Positions 8,719 through 17,570 of a stretch of DNA of 62,529 nt are shown here, in pieces. The stretch comes from Halieaceae bacterium UBA5085 (lineage in GTDB: Bacteria > Pseudomonadota > Gammaproteobacteria > Pseudomonadales > Halieaceae): contig DIAF01000022.1 in the NCBI GenBank assembly GCA_002414665.1, positions 1-62,529 of the forward strand. The letters run 5' to 3'. Below the pieces are notes generated by a model. The model ran no database searches. It was not told the origin of the DNA and saw nothing but the letters and a program-made list of their open reading frames with translations. The position numbers were made by a program, and so were the translations under genes. Positions within the stretch are counted from its first letter, which is position 1; the number at the start of each line of letters is the position of its first letter.

Positions 8719-11025
8719 TCAGGGCGCGGGTCCCGCAACGATCTCGACGCGTCGCAGGCTGGCGCCCTCAAGCGGGTAGCCGATGGGGCTGTCGGCCGGA
8801 TAGGTCCCGGCGGGTGAGCCGGTATCCACCCCCACATCGAAGGTCTCATCGATGGAGAAGTAGCTCGGGGGTGTCGCGGCAATGCGTCCCTGGTCGACGC
8901 GTTGTCCATCAACCAGCAGACTGAACTCACCTCCGCGGGCGTAGCCGCCGCCGTCGTAGGCGAAGTCCACTGACAGCTGCACATCACCGTCCACAGCGTT
9001 ATCACCCTGCAGGATGATCTCGCCGACCTCAAAGCTGCGATAGCGGAAAACCGGCCGCGAATGATTGTCGAGATACAGGCTCCATCCCGCGACGGTTCCG
9101 CCCATGGTTGCGATGACGCCCCGGGGCGCAGGCCCGGTCAGCGTGGCGTTCAGTGTCCAGGAGCGATTGAACAGCGGTGGCCCCTGTGCTTCGGGTATGC
9201 CCACGGCGTCAGGCCCGTAGCTGAATTCGCTGCGATCACCGCGCAGGTTGGGCAATGGGTGACTGTTCATGGTGTCCATGGCGCTGCGCAGGGGCAGGAT
9301 ACCCAGGCGCTCCGCTTCCTGCTGGAACAGTGCCTGCAATTCGGCCAGCTTGTCAGGCTCGGCGCTGGCGAGGTTGTTTGCCTGGCTGAAGTCTTCATTG
9401 AGGTTGTACAACTCCCAGCGGTCGTCTTCCATCGGGCTGGGTGCCGCGCGCACCCCCACAGTCCAGGGCAGGCGCTGATGAAAGGCGGAAGCAATCCAGC
9501 CCTCGTGGTAAATCGCCCGGTTGCCGTTCACCTCAAACAGCTGGGTGCTGTGGTGCTCCGTTGCGTCGGCCTGTGTGAGGCTGGGGAGGAAGCTGCTGCC
9601 GTCCATCGGCCGCTGGGCGACGCCTCGCACCGTCTCCGGGACGCCGATGTTCAGTGCATCGAGAATCGTGGGTACCACGTCATTCACATGGGTGAACTGT
9701 GAACGCAGCCCGCCCGCCTCATCGCCGATTACCCGCGGCCAGCTGACTACCGCGCCTACTCGCGTGCCGCCCAGGTGTGACGCCACCTGCTTCACCCACT
9801 GGAAGGGGGAGGTTAACGCCCAGGCCCACCCCGCGGGATACTGCGGGTAGGTTGTCTCATCACCGATGCGCTCAAGGGCGGCCAGTTGCTGTTCCAGGCT
9901 TTCGGGCAGGCCCTGCAGCGCGCCCATGTAATTGATGCTGCCCGCCAGTCCGCCCTCGGCGCTGCTGCCGTTGTCCCCGGCGATGTACACAAACAGTGTG
10001 TTGTCGAACTGTCCGCGCTGTCGCAGTGCGCTGGCGAGCCGGCCGATCTGGGCATCCGTATGTTCCAGGAAGCCGGCGTACGTCTCCATCAATCGCTCCG
10101 CAACCCGCTTTTGTTCCACGCTCAGGCTGTCCCAGGCGGGCAGTGCCTCGGGGGCGGGGGTCAGCACGGTGTCGGCGGGTACAACGCCGAGGGCCTTCTG
10201 CCTGTCCAGAATGGTCTCCCGCATGCGATCCCATCCATCGGAGAAGCGGCCTTCATAGCGGCGAATCCAGGGGGCGGGTACCTGCAGCGGTGCATGGGCG
10301 GCGCCGGGTGCCAGATAGACGAAGAAGGGTTTACCAGGCGAGATGGACTGCACGAGGTCAACCCAGCCGATCGCCTCGTCCACGATGTCCTCCGTCACAT
10401 GGTAGCTTTCCCCGGCCGGGCGTCGAACAGCAGTTGTCCCACGGTAGAGCGTTGGTTCGTACTGGTCGGTCTCACCACCCAGAAAACCGTAGAACGTGTC
10501 GAAGCCGACACCGGTCGGCCAGCGGTCGAAGGGCCCCATGGGGGATGATTCCCAGTTCGGCGTCAGGTGCCATTTGCCAAAGGCGCCGGTGCTGTACCCC
10601 TGCTCACGCAGGATTTCGGCGATGGTGGCGGTTTCCGGACGCAGCACACCCTGGTAGCCCGGGATGGTGCTCGCGGAGTTCAGCACCGCGCCGACGTTCG
10701 CCGCATGGGCGTCGCGGCCGGTGAGCAGCGCGGCCCGCGTCGGGGAACAGATGGCGGTGGTGTGGAAGCGGTTGAAGCGCAGGCCAGCCTGGGCCAGCGC
10801 GTCGAGTGCGGGTGTCTCCACCGGCCCTCCGAAGGTGCTGGTGGCACCGAAGCCCACATCATCCAGCAGTACGATGACAATGTTCGGGGCATTCTCGGGG
10901 GGCGTCGGCAGGGTGATCGCGGCGGCGGGGTGAGGGGACAAGAGCGCAGTGACCAGTAGCCAGACTGCGGGAAGGAAGAGGTTCAGATCTCTGGATTTCA
11001 TCGTGAACACTGACGCTGGCCACAT
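8719..11025 (-). CDS. Secreted arylsulfatase, formylglycine type
   Basis: This protein of about 768 residues has a signal peptide (hydrophobic core LFLPAVWLLVTALL, cleavage after HPAAA) and a sulfatase domain. The first metal-binding pair is DD (55-56), and the active-site signature is CSPTR with C93, a cysteine to be converted to formylglycine. GKWH, GDNGSS and other sulfatase landmarks follow. About 200 C-terminal residues form an extra beta-rich domain. It would hydrolyse sulfate esters in the periplasm; the substrate is unknown. The chosen ATG at 11025 has GAGGA ten bases upstream; an ATG at 11001 is possible. No formylglycine-generating enzyme is in the window. It follows the EthD-like gene closely. 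Confidence 0.9.
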   Translation of the reverse strand: MWPASVFTMKSRDLNLFLPAVWLLVTALLSPHPAAAITLPTPPENAPNIVIVLLDDVGFGATSTFGGPVETPALDALAQAGLRFNRFHTTAICSPTRAALLTGRDAHAANVGAVLNSASTIPGYQGVLRPETATIAEILREQGYSTGAFGKWHLTPNWESSPMGPFDRWPTGVGFDTFYGFLGGETDQYEPTLYRGTTAVRRPAGESYHVTEDIVDEAIGWVDLVQSISPGKPFFVYLAPGAAHAPLQVPAPWIRRYEGRFSDGWDRMRETILDRQKALGVVPADTVLTPAPEALPAWDSLSVEQKRVAERLMETYAGFLEHTDAQIGRLASALRQRGQFDNTLFVYIAGDNGSSAEGGLAGSINYMGALQGLPESLEQQLAALERIGDETTYPQYPAGWAWALTSPFQWVKQVASHLGGTRVGAVVSWPRVIGDEAGGLRSQFTHVNDVVPTILDALNIGVPETVRGVAQRPMDGSSFLPSLTQADATEHHSTQLFEVNGNRAIYHEGWIASAFHQRLPWTVGVRAAPSPMEDDRWELYNLNEDFSQANNLASAEPDKLAELQALFQQEAERLGILPLRSAMDTMNSHPLPNLRGDRSEFSYGPDAVGIPEAQGPPLFNRSWTLNATLTGPAPRGVIATMGGTVAGWSLYLDNHSRPVFRYRSFEVGEIILQGDNAVDGDVQLSVDFAYDGGGYARGGEFSLLVDGQRVDQGRIAATPPSYFSIDETFDVGVDTGSPAGTYPADSPIGYPLEGASLRRVEIVAGPAP

Positions 11026-11059
11026 GGCGTTGGAGTCCTCAAAAATGTCGGTAAGTTGG

Positions 11060-11725
11060 CTACCCGGCGTCCGGCTGATAGAGCTCGCGCAGAAGTTCCG
11101 GCGGGCTTTCACACACCTCCGTGAGCAGGGTGCTCGCCAATTCGATGCCCGCAGGTGGTGCGCCCGGTGTCGGAAGCTGGTCGCTTTCCAGCCAGAGGCT
11201 CAGCAGGGCCTGGTAGGGAAAGGCGTTGTCGCCGCCGGGTACCTGGCGCATTGTCTGGTCCAGGGTCACCCGCAGCACGCTGCTATCTGCAGCGAGCCCC
11301 TGGCCCCAGGCCGCTACGCTCGCGGCAAATTCGCCACCGGCACCCGTGATGGGGTTCAGGAGCAGCATGAGGCGCCGGCGCCCCGGTGCCTCTACACCAC
11401 GCGGCGGACCCGCCAGCAGCGCCTCCTCAGCGCCCGCTGGCCGGATAAGCCGCTGGTCCATGAAACGGCGCTCATCGGCGTCGAGTATTTCCCGCACCCG
11501 GCCACTGTGCACGCCCGCCACGTCCACGTCCGGGGCGAAGAAAAACTCCGTGATCACATCGAAATTCACGGCGGGTGACGCCGAGACAACGTGGTTGCGT
11601 ACATATTTGAGGAAGGGGAAGTAGCGGCTACCCAGGCGCGAGTGGTTGTTCTCGTAGTAGTCTCGGAAGGCCTGCGGGGTGGTGCCCGGCAGGCGACTCA
11701 ACAGGCATACTGATTTCATGGGCAT
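11060..11725 (-). CDS. EthD-like (ferredoxin-fold) protein between two sulfatases
   Basis: This is a 221-residue cytosolic protein. The N-terminal part (about 3-100) resembles EthD-type dimeric alpha-beta barrels: a LLSRLPG strand, a TPQAFRDYYENNH helix, then a Y-R-HV strand. The second half may be a repeat of the same fold but is more diverged. EthD-type proteins are often small auxiliary factors or enzymes next to catabolic genes. It lies 12 bases after one sulfatase gene and 34 bases before the other on the same strand, so the three are probably one operon. Met codons at 11725 and 11719 are both possible starts. Confidence 0.7.
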   Translation of the reverse strand: MPMKSVCLLSRLPGTTPQAFRDYYENNHSRLGSRYFPFLKYVRNHVVSASPAVNFDVITEFFFAPDVDVAGVHSGRVREILDADERRFMDQRLIRPAGAEEALLAGPPRGVEAPGRRRLMLLLNPITGAGGEFAASVAAWGQGLAADSSVLRVTLDQTMRQVPGGDNAFPYQALLSLWLESDQLPTPGAPPAGIELASTLLTEVCESPPELLRELYQPDAG

Positions 11726-11737
11726 TGCAGGGGCGCC

Positions 11738-13279
11738 TTAGCGCCCCCCCTCCCGGAATTTCTCCATTTCCTGGTCTATCGTGAACGATGCCGGACGCTG
11801 GCGGGGCGGGAATTCCTCAAATGTGGCAAGAAACTGCCTGACCAGGATAGCGCCGGGAATCCCGCGGGCCGCGATCTTTTTGTCCCACCAGCGGTTGTAC
11901 ATGTTGGAATCCGTATCAGCTCGCTCGAAGGGGTCCTGGCGCAGGTTGAACACCTTGGGGATGCGCAGGGACACAAACGGATCCCGCCAGACGTCGAAGG
12001 AGTGCGCGCGCTGCTCGGCGAAGACCAGCTTCCAGTCGCCATCCCGCACCGCGAGCATTTCACCATCGTCACTGGCGTAGAAGAACAGCTTGCGTGGGCC
12101 CTGCTCCTCGCTACCGGTCAGGTAGGGCAGGAAGTTGTAGCCATCCAGATGCACCCGGAAGTCCTTGCCGCCTGCTTTGTGGCCCTTCAGCAGCTTGCTT
12201 TTGATCTCGCTGTCGCCGGCAGCGGCCATCAGGGTGGGCACCCAGTCGAGGTGCGACATGATGTCGTTGGAGATGGTGTTGGACGGCACCTTGCCGGGCC
12301 AGCGCACGATGGCCGGCACGCGGAAGCCGCCCTCCCAGTTGGTGTTTTTCTCGCCACGGAAGGGCGTGATGCCGGCGTCTGGCCACTGATTGTAGTGCAC
12401 CCCGTTGTCGGTGGTGTAAATGACGATGGTGTTGTCAGTGATGCCCAGTTCGTCCAGCTTGGCCAGCAGGGTGCCTACGTGGTTGTCATGTTCGACCATG
12501 CCGTCGTTGTAGAAACCCTGGCCTGAAAGGCCGCTGCTTTCGCTTTTCAGGTGCGTGTAGTAATGCATGCGCGTTGAGTTGAACCAGACGAAGAAGGGCT
12601 GTTCCCTGGCGTGAGCGCGGTCCATAAAATCGAGTGAGGCGGCGAGGAACTCCTCATCCACCGTTTCCATGCGCTTGCGGTTCAGCGGGCCAAGGTCCTC
12701 GATCTCACCGTCGGCACTGGAACGGATAACCCCTCGCGGCGTGACCAGACGCGTGATGTTGGGGTCGGTTGGCCAGGCCGGATCCTCCGGCGCTTCCTCC
12801 GCGTTCAGGTGGTAGAGGTTACCGAAAAACTCATCGAAGCCGTGGTTGGTGGGAAGGAACTCGTCGCGGTCGCCCAGGTGGTTCTTGCCGAACTGTCCCG
12901 AGGTGTAGCCCAGGGGTTTCAGCAATTCGGCGAGGGTCGGATCCTGGGGCTGGATGCCGACTGCGGCGCCCGGTACGCCGACTTTGGTCAGCCCGGTACG
13001 CAGGGGATGTTGGCCGGTGATAAACGCGGAGCGGCCGGCCGTGCAGCTCTGCTCACCGTAGTAGTCGGTAAACATCATGCCTTCGTTGGCAATGCGGTCG
13101 ATGTTGGGCGTTTGGTAACCCATCATTCCATGGCTGTATTTGCTGATATTGGTGATGCCGATGTCATCGCCCATGATGACGAGAATATTGGGTCGATCCG
13201 CCGCCGCACCCATGGCAATGGACAGGGCTGAGCAGAGCAAAAGCAGATAGCGGTAAGGGCGCTGGCGACGCGGATTCAT
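11738..13279 (-). CDS. Secreted arylsulfatase, formylglycine type
   Basis: This 513-residue protein has a signal peptide (YRYLLLLCSALSIAMGAAA), then NILVIMGDD with DD at 38-39, and a CTAGR active-site signature with C79 and R83. That fits the cysteine-type C-x-A/P-x-R pattern modified to formylglycine. TTDNG and GKNHLGD are further sulfatase landmarks. It acts on sulfate esters outside the cytoplasm. The ATG is preceded by CAGGAG eight bases away. It is the first gene of the probable sulfatase/EthD-like/sulfatase operon. The two sulfatases differ greatly in length and C-terminal part, so they are not a recent duplication. Confidence 0.92.
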   Translation of the reverse strand: MNPRRQRPYRYLLLLCSALSIAMGAAADRPNILVIMGDDIGITNISKYSHGMMGYQTPNIDRIANEGMMFTDYYGEQSCTAGRSAFITGQHPLRTGLTKVGVPGAAVGIQPQDPTLAELLKPLGYTSGQFGKNHLGDRDEFLPTNHGFDEFFGNLYHLNAEEAPEDPAWPTDPNITRLVTPRGVIRSSADGEIEDLGPLNRKRMETVDEEFLAASLDFMDRAHAREQPFFVWFNSTRMHYYTHLKSESSGLSGQGFYNDGMVEHDNHVGTLLAKLDELGITDNTIVIYTTDNGVHYNQWPDAGITPFRGEKNTNWEGGFRVPAIVRWPGKVPSNTISNDIMSHLDWVPTLMAAAGDSEIKSKLLKGHKAGGKDFRVHLDGYNFLPYLTGSEEQGPRKLFFYASDDGEMLAVRDGDWKLVFAEQRAHSFDVWRDPFVSLRIPKVFNLRQDPFERADTDSNMYNRWWDKKIAARGIPGAILVRQFLATFEEFPPRQRPASFTIDQEMEKFREGGR

Positions 13280-13352
13280 TATTTTTCTCCTGATGAGTGA
13301 CAGGTGGATAGCGGCGCTGGGCTATCGGACAGATGTCGCGGCTAACCGTTTG

Positions 13353-13381
13353 AGGTTATGGGCAGATACCCCGGGTGTCAA
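13353..13381 (-). promoter_or_regulatory. Possible promoter of the sulfatase operon
   Basis: On the minus strand a perfect TTGACA (13381-13376) is followed after 17 bases by TAACCT (13358-13353), which matches the -10 consensus at only three positions. It lies about 75 bases before the sulfatase ATG at 13279 and overlaps the end of the potassium-channel gene. The -35 is good and the -10 poor, so an activator may be needed. Confidence 0.35.
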
Positions 13382-13848
13382 TGCGGCGGCGGCCCCTGGT
13401 GCGGGATAACGAGTTCCTGCATGGCCACACTGAAGGCGCGCGACAGCGCTGCCGTGGACACGCCAATCATGAGTGCACCGTTGATGGCTTCCAGCGGACC
13501 CAGCAAGCGATGCTCCGCTGACATCACGACATCGCCATAGCCCAGCGTGGCGAAGTTGACCGCGGAGTGATAGATCGCCTCATTGAGGGTGGCAAACTCT
13601 CCCAGCCAGTAGAACAACAGCGCCCAGGCGGTGAACTGCAACGTATTGCCGGCAATGAGAATCAGCATCAGCGCGCCTGTCACCCGCATGGAGGCCAGAA
13701 ACCGCGAGGGCATCGCCTGCCTTTGGTGGGCGTAGTAGCGCAGGGCGGCGACCACCAGGAGACCCTGCAGCAGCAGGCAGATACTCATCATCGACAAGCC
13801 CAGCAACAGATTCTGCAGCACTAGAACGCTCCCTTCAGTTTCAAGCAT
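13378..13848 (-). CDS. Two-pore-helix type potassium channel (Ion_trans_2)
   Basis: This is a 156-residue membrane protein with hydrophobic segments at about 10-35, 55-82 and 112-135. The selectivity filter is TLGYGD (101-106), placed between the last two segments as in 2-TM potassium channels. No cytosolic regulatory domain (RCK or cyclic-nucleotide domain) follows. Its ATG overlaps the end of the DUF2955 permease gene by 8 bases, making it the last gene of the efflux operon. Its presence there is unusual. It may set membrane potential or ion balance during efflux, which is inference. Confidence 0.85.
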   Translation of the reverse strand: MLETEGSVLVLQNLLLGLSMMSICLLLQGLLVVAALRYYAHQRQAMPSRFLASMRVTGALMLILIAGNTLQFTAWALLFYWLGEFATLNEAIYHSAVNFATLGYGDVVMSAEHRLLGPLEAINGALMIGVSTAALSRAFSVAMQELVIPHQGPPPH

Positions 13849-14896
13849 GGTCTGCCGTACGCGGCGGTCGACGCGCGACGAGCACCGTGCGCACCCTCTC
13901 CAGCAGCGTCATGGCCAACACGGCGTACAGGGTGACGGCAAAGAACAGCGCCATACGCACGGCGAAGGCCTGGAACACGTCCTTGCCCTGAGCGCTGTCG
14001 GCAACGGATGCTCCCAGCAGAATGATCAGTGTGGTGAGTGTGTTGATCCAGAAAGTCGGCGGCCAACGGCTTTCCCACACGCCGTAGATGCGGCTGCCCA
14101 GAACGAGGCTGATCAGGCTCATCCAGCCGACGAAGAACCAAAGGTTGGCGGCCATTTGCAGACAGAACCAGATGAGGACGGCGCAGGCGCCACCCAGCGC
14201 GGTTGAGCCCAACAGTTCGCGGCTGGCATAACGCAGGGATACGGTCGTTGACTCACGCCCGAGGAGGATGCTTTTGACCGCTACGGGCACGTACAGCGCC
14301 GGGTTGACGAGTGTCAGTACAAACGCAGGCAGCACGATGATTGTGGCGCGCAGTGACAGCCAGGTCGCGGCAGCGGGGGCTGGCGGCCTGTCCTGGGGGG
14401 GCGCGCCATCCGTGTCCTCAGGAAACAGCAGGAAGGCGATCCACTGGGTGAAGACCGCGCTCGCAATGCCGACCACCAGCGCGGCGATAAGCGCGCTTGC
14501 CAGTGTCTGACTGAGCACGCTGGTGGCGGGAATTACGGTCAGACCAATGGCCAGCAGTGTCGCCGGGGCCTGCTGGTTATGGGCCAGCGCCAAACGGTTG
14601 CTGAAGAACAACCCGATCACAATCACCATCAGGGCAGAGGCCGCGGTGTACTGCAACATGGGGCCGAGCACCACGCCGATGCCCAGAGAGGCCATTACGA
14701 ACATCAGCAGCGCGAGTAATTTGCGGGGCCCCGGGGGTGGCCCGGGTATGGCGCCGAGCATGACGGCGAACAGGGGTGCAATGTAGGCAATCGTCAGACC
14801 CGAGCCGTAGCCCAGGGCCAGCGACAGACCAATGCTTGTCGCCAGCCGAAAGGTCCGGCGTGCCGCAATTGGCATGGCGTGAGCGCGGTCCACCAT
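13841..14896 (-). CDS. DUF2955/FUSC-type inner-membrane permease
   Basis: This 351-residue protein has about ten hydrophobic segments in two halves separated by a Pro-rich cytosolic loop (about 160-175), the arrangement of FUSC/aromatic-acid-exporter type permeases and DUF2955. These act with a HlyD adaptor and an outer-membrane factor to export small molecules, often aromatic or amphipathic acids. The ATG shares one base with the stop of the HlyD gene, so the two are translationally coupled. The substrate cannot be told from sequence. Confidence 0.8.
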   Translation of the reverse strand: MVDRAHAMPIAARRTFRLATSIGLSLALGYGSGLTIAYIAPLFAVMLGAIPGPPPGPRKLLALLMFVMASLGIGVVLGPMLQYTAASALMVIVIGLFFSNRLALAHNQQAPATLLAIGLTVIPATSVLSQTLASALIAALVVGIASAVFTQWIAFLLFPEDTDGAPPQDRPPAPAAATWLSLRATIIVLPAFVLTLVNPALYVPVAVKSILLGRESTTVSLRYASRELLGSTALGGACAVLIWFCLQMAANLWFFVGWMSLISLVLGSRIYGVWESRWPPTFWINTLTTLIILLGASVADSAQGKDVFQAFAVRMALFFAVTLYAVLAMTLLERVRTVLVARRPPRTADHA

Positions 14897-16044
14897 CAGT
14901 AGGCGTAGGACAACAGGCTGAGGAAGCGTATGTAGAGTTTGCCCAGCATCCCCAGCGCGCCGTGGCCCTCGGTATAGGCGATGACCGAGGCCTGCCCGCC
15001 GATGCGCAGCTGTGCCCTGACCTCATCCTGCAGCGGCAGGTCGAGCGCCACCTGCACCGGGAATCGCTGCGCCTGACGCAGCCAGTCACGGCTGTTCTGC
15101 ACAGTGGGCAGTGCGCCGGGTGGCGGTTTGCTGCTGGCGCTGACGCCCACCCCGATATTGCGAACCGTACCGCTGAGCACACGCCCGGGAAGCGCATCGA
15201 GGATAATCTCCACAGGAGTTCCACGGCGCAGGTTGCCCAGGTTGTTCTCGGTGTAGGCGGCGTTGATCCAGACATCCGCCACGGCGATCAGCGTCATCAC
15301 CGGGGTTCCGGCTCCCGCAAACTGGCCCACCTCGGCGCGCAGGTCGGTAATGACACCGTCGGATTCGGCAACCACTGTGGTGTTGTCGACGTCCAGTTGG
15401 GCCCGGGCGACGCCGGTGCGCGCGGCCTGCAGCATGGTGTTCTCGGCGAGGGAGTCGCCGCCTTTCTGCTCGATAGCGCGCTGGATGTCGGCCTCTGCAG
15501 CGGCGACGCGAGCGCTGGCCTGTTCCAGGCTGGCCGCCGACACCTCCAGCCGACGTTCGGAGAGGGTCCCGGGGTCTTCCTCGCGCAGGCGCTTGAGGCG
15601 GGTATAGTCCTGCAGCGCCTGGGTTTCACCCGCCAGCGCTGCACGCAGGTTGGCGCGCGCCGCGGTCACAGCAGCATCTCCGGCATCCACCTGCTTCTCT
15701 GCATTGGCCAGCTCCGCCTTTGCTCGCTGCAAGGCGAGTTCGTACTGTGACTGGTCAATGGTGAACAGGGTTTGCCCCGCGGTCACCCGGCTGTTGTTTT
15801 CCACAGCGACGTGGGTAACGATACCGGCAACCTTGGGTGCCACGCCGACCACATACCCCTCAATGCGTGCCTGGGAGGTGTAGGGCGTGAAGCGGTCGGC
15901 GAGCAGGTACCAGCACAGGGTCACCAGCAGCAGGGCCAGCAGGCCCAGGCTTCCCCGGGTTACACTGCGTGATGCCGATGTGTCCGCTACTGGCGTTGGG
16001 GTCGAATCCGCTGTGTCGTCAGCGGCTTGCGCTTGTTCGCTCAT
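14896..16044 (-). CDS. HlyD-family membrane fusion protein (EmrA-like)
   Basis: This 382-residue periplasmic adaptor has one N-terminal membrane anchor (about 31-50) followed by the first lipoyl half (GYVVGVAPKVAGIVTHVAVENN) and a long Ala/Glu/Arg-rich coiled-coil hairpin (about 95-200). The second lipoyl half (VVAESDGVITDLRAEVGQF) and a beta-barrel domain with the family TENNLGNLRRG segment complete it. It links the inner-membrane permease encoded next to the outer-membrane factor encoded before it. Both neighbours overlap it, by 1 and 4 bases. Confidence 0.92.
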   Translation of the reverse strand: MSEQAQAADDTADSTPTPVADTSASRSVTRGSLGLLALLLVTLCWYLLADRFTPYTSQARIEGYVVGVAPKVAGIVTHVAVENNSRVTAGQTLFTIDQSQYELALQRAKAELANAEKQVDAGDAAVTAARANLRAALAGETQALQDYTRLKRLREEDPGTLSERRLEVSAASLEQASARVAAAEADIQRAIEQKGGDSLAENTMLQAARTGVARAQLDVDNTTVVAESDGVITDLRAEVGQFAGAGTPVMTLIAVADVWINAAYTENNLGNLRRGTPVEIILDALPGRVLSGTVRNIGVGVSASSKPPPGALPTVQNSRDWLRQAQRFPVQVALDLPLQDEVRAQLRIGGQASVIAYTEGHGALGMLGKLYIRFLSLLSYAY

Positions 16045-17561
16045 TGTGTGGAATCCGGCTCTTGGGCAAGGGGAGGCTGCAACAGGTCACCCCAGTCGGT
16101 GCGCTGCTGCATGGTATCGCGAATCTCAAGGGGTAGCAGGGTGTCTATTGTGGCCGGTGTCCAGCCGCCGCCGAGCGCCCGGTACAGGTCGATGACTGCG
16201 TTGACATGCTGGCCCCGGTTGAGAACGGCGCGGTCAGACTGCGCGAATGTCACCGCCTGCGCATCGAGTACCCGTTGGAACCCTGAATAACCCTCCTGAT
16301 AGCGGCGGGTCGCAATGTCCAGTGAGCGCTCCGCGGCCTGCAGCGACTGATCGAGGATGTCCTGGGTGTCCCGGGTGCGGGTGATACGGTTGGCGGCGTC
16401 ATCGATCTCCCGGGCGGCATTCAGGGTGACGCCGCGGAAGCCCTCAATGGCCTGTTGCAGGCGCGCGTCCTGGATGCGCACGGCGTTTTCCAGTCGCCCG
16501 TAGTTGAACAGGTTCCAGCTGAAGCTGGGCCCGATGGCCAGCTGGGAGGTCTCGCTCACCAGGTTAAGGCTGTTGTCGCTCCAACTCAGTGTGCCGAACA
16601 GCGAAATTGCAGGGTACAGGTCTGCCTTTGCGATGCCGATCTGCGCCGACTGCGCGGCTGCTTGCCAGGCCGCCGCTCGCACGTCGGGTCGACGCAGCAG
16701 CAGCTGTGCGGGAATGTTCTCCAGCATGTGGGGGGTGAGGGTGGGCAGTGTGCTGTCGGCGGCCTCCAGTTCCGGCACATCCCCGGGGGCGCGTCCCAGC
16801 GCCGCCGCCAGCGCATTGCGCGTCTGGGTCAGTGTGAGCTTGAGTCCAGGTATCGTTGCCAGCGTGGACAGGTACTGTGACTTCGCCTGCTGCAGGTCCA
16901 GTTCTGAATCCTGGCCGCGCAGGTACAGGCGTTCGGTGATCTCGAAGCTGCGCTCCTGCAGTGCAACGTTGCGCTCGGCAATTTTAATGCGCTGCAGCGT
17001 GGTCTTGTAATTGAAGTAGAGGGAAGCAATTTGTGCGGTCAGCAGAACCTGGGCATCGCGCTGGGCGGCGATGGAGGCGAAATAGGCAGCATCGGCCGAC
17101 TCAATGCCGCGCCGGAACCGGCCCCAGAAATCCAGCTCCCAGCCCAGGGTGAACGCCAGCTCCCCAGTGCTGAAATCGCTGGTGCCGCTGCCGGCGCGAT
17201 GCTGGTTGACCCACGCGGCGTTCCCGCCCAGGGCCTGCACCTGCGGGTAGTTCAGGCCGGAGGCGATGCCTGCCAGTGCGCGGCTTTCGAGAACCCGCAG
17301 CCCCGCCACGCGTAGCGACACGCTCTCCGTGCGCGCCGCGGCGAGAAGTTGATTGAGCACTGGATCTTCCAGTTGCCGCCACCAGTCATCGAGGCTTGCG
17401 CTGCTGTCCGCCGCGGCGCCGGCTCCGTTGCTGTACAGCTCAGGCTGCCACTCGGCCAGCCAGGCCTGTTCAGGCTCCTGAAAGTCGGGGCCGAGGGGCG
17501 CACAGGCCGCCGCGGCCAGCGCCAGTGCCAGGGCAAACGCAATTCTGCCGGAGTGGGTCAC
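16041..17561 (-). CDS. Outer-membrane efflux lipoprotein (NodT/OprM family)
   Basis: This 506-residue TolC-type outer-membrane factor has a lipoprotein signal with the acylated cysteine at C20 (AAAACAPLGPDF). It carries two OEP repeats of long alpha-hairpins, including SLRVAGLRVLESRALAG and the LLRRPDVRAAAWQAA motif of the NodT branch. It forms the trimeric exit duct for the HlyD/DUF2955 pump encoded downstream with overlapping codons. The start is GTG. The stop of the upstream AI-2E-type permease gene is only 9 bases away, so the operon very likely begins with that gene. Confidence 0.92.
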   Translation of the reverse strand: MTHSGRIAFALALALAAAACAPLGPDFQEPEQAWLAEWQPELYSNGAGAAADSSASLDDWWRQLEDPVLNQLLAAARTESVSLRVAGLRVLESRALAGIASGLNYPQVQALGGNAAWVNQHRAGSGTSDFSTGELAFTLGWELDFWGRFRRGIESADAAYFASIAAQRDAQVLLTAQIASLYFNYKTTLQRIKIAERNVALQERSFEITERLYLRGQDSELDLQQAKSQYLSTLATIPGLKLTLTQTRNALAAALGRAPGDVPELEAADSTLPTLTPHMLENIPAQLLLRRPDVRAAAWQAAAQSAQIGIAKADLYPAISLFGTLSWSDNSLNLVSETSQLAIGPSFSWNLFNYGRLENAVRIQDARLQQAIEGFRGVTLNAAREIDDAANRITRTRDTQDILDQSLQAAERSLDIATRRYQEGYSGFQRVLDAQAVTFAQSDRAVLNRGQHVNAVIDLYRALGGGWTPATIDTLLPLEIRDTMQQRTDWGDLLQPPLAQEPDSTQ

Positions 17562-17570
17562 TCGCTACGC

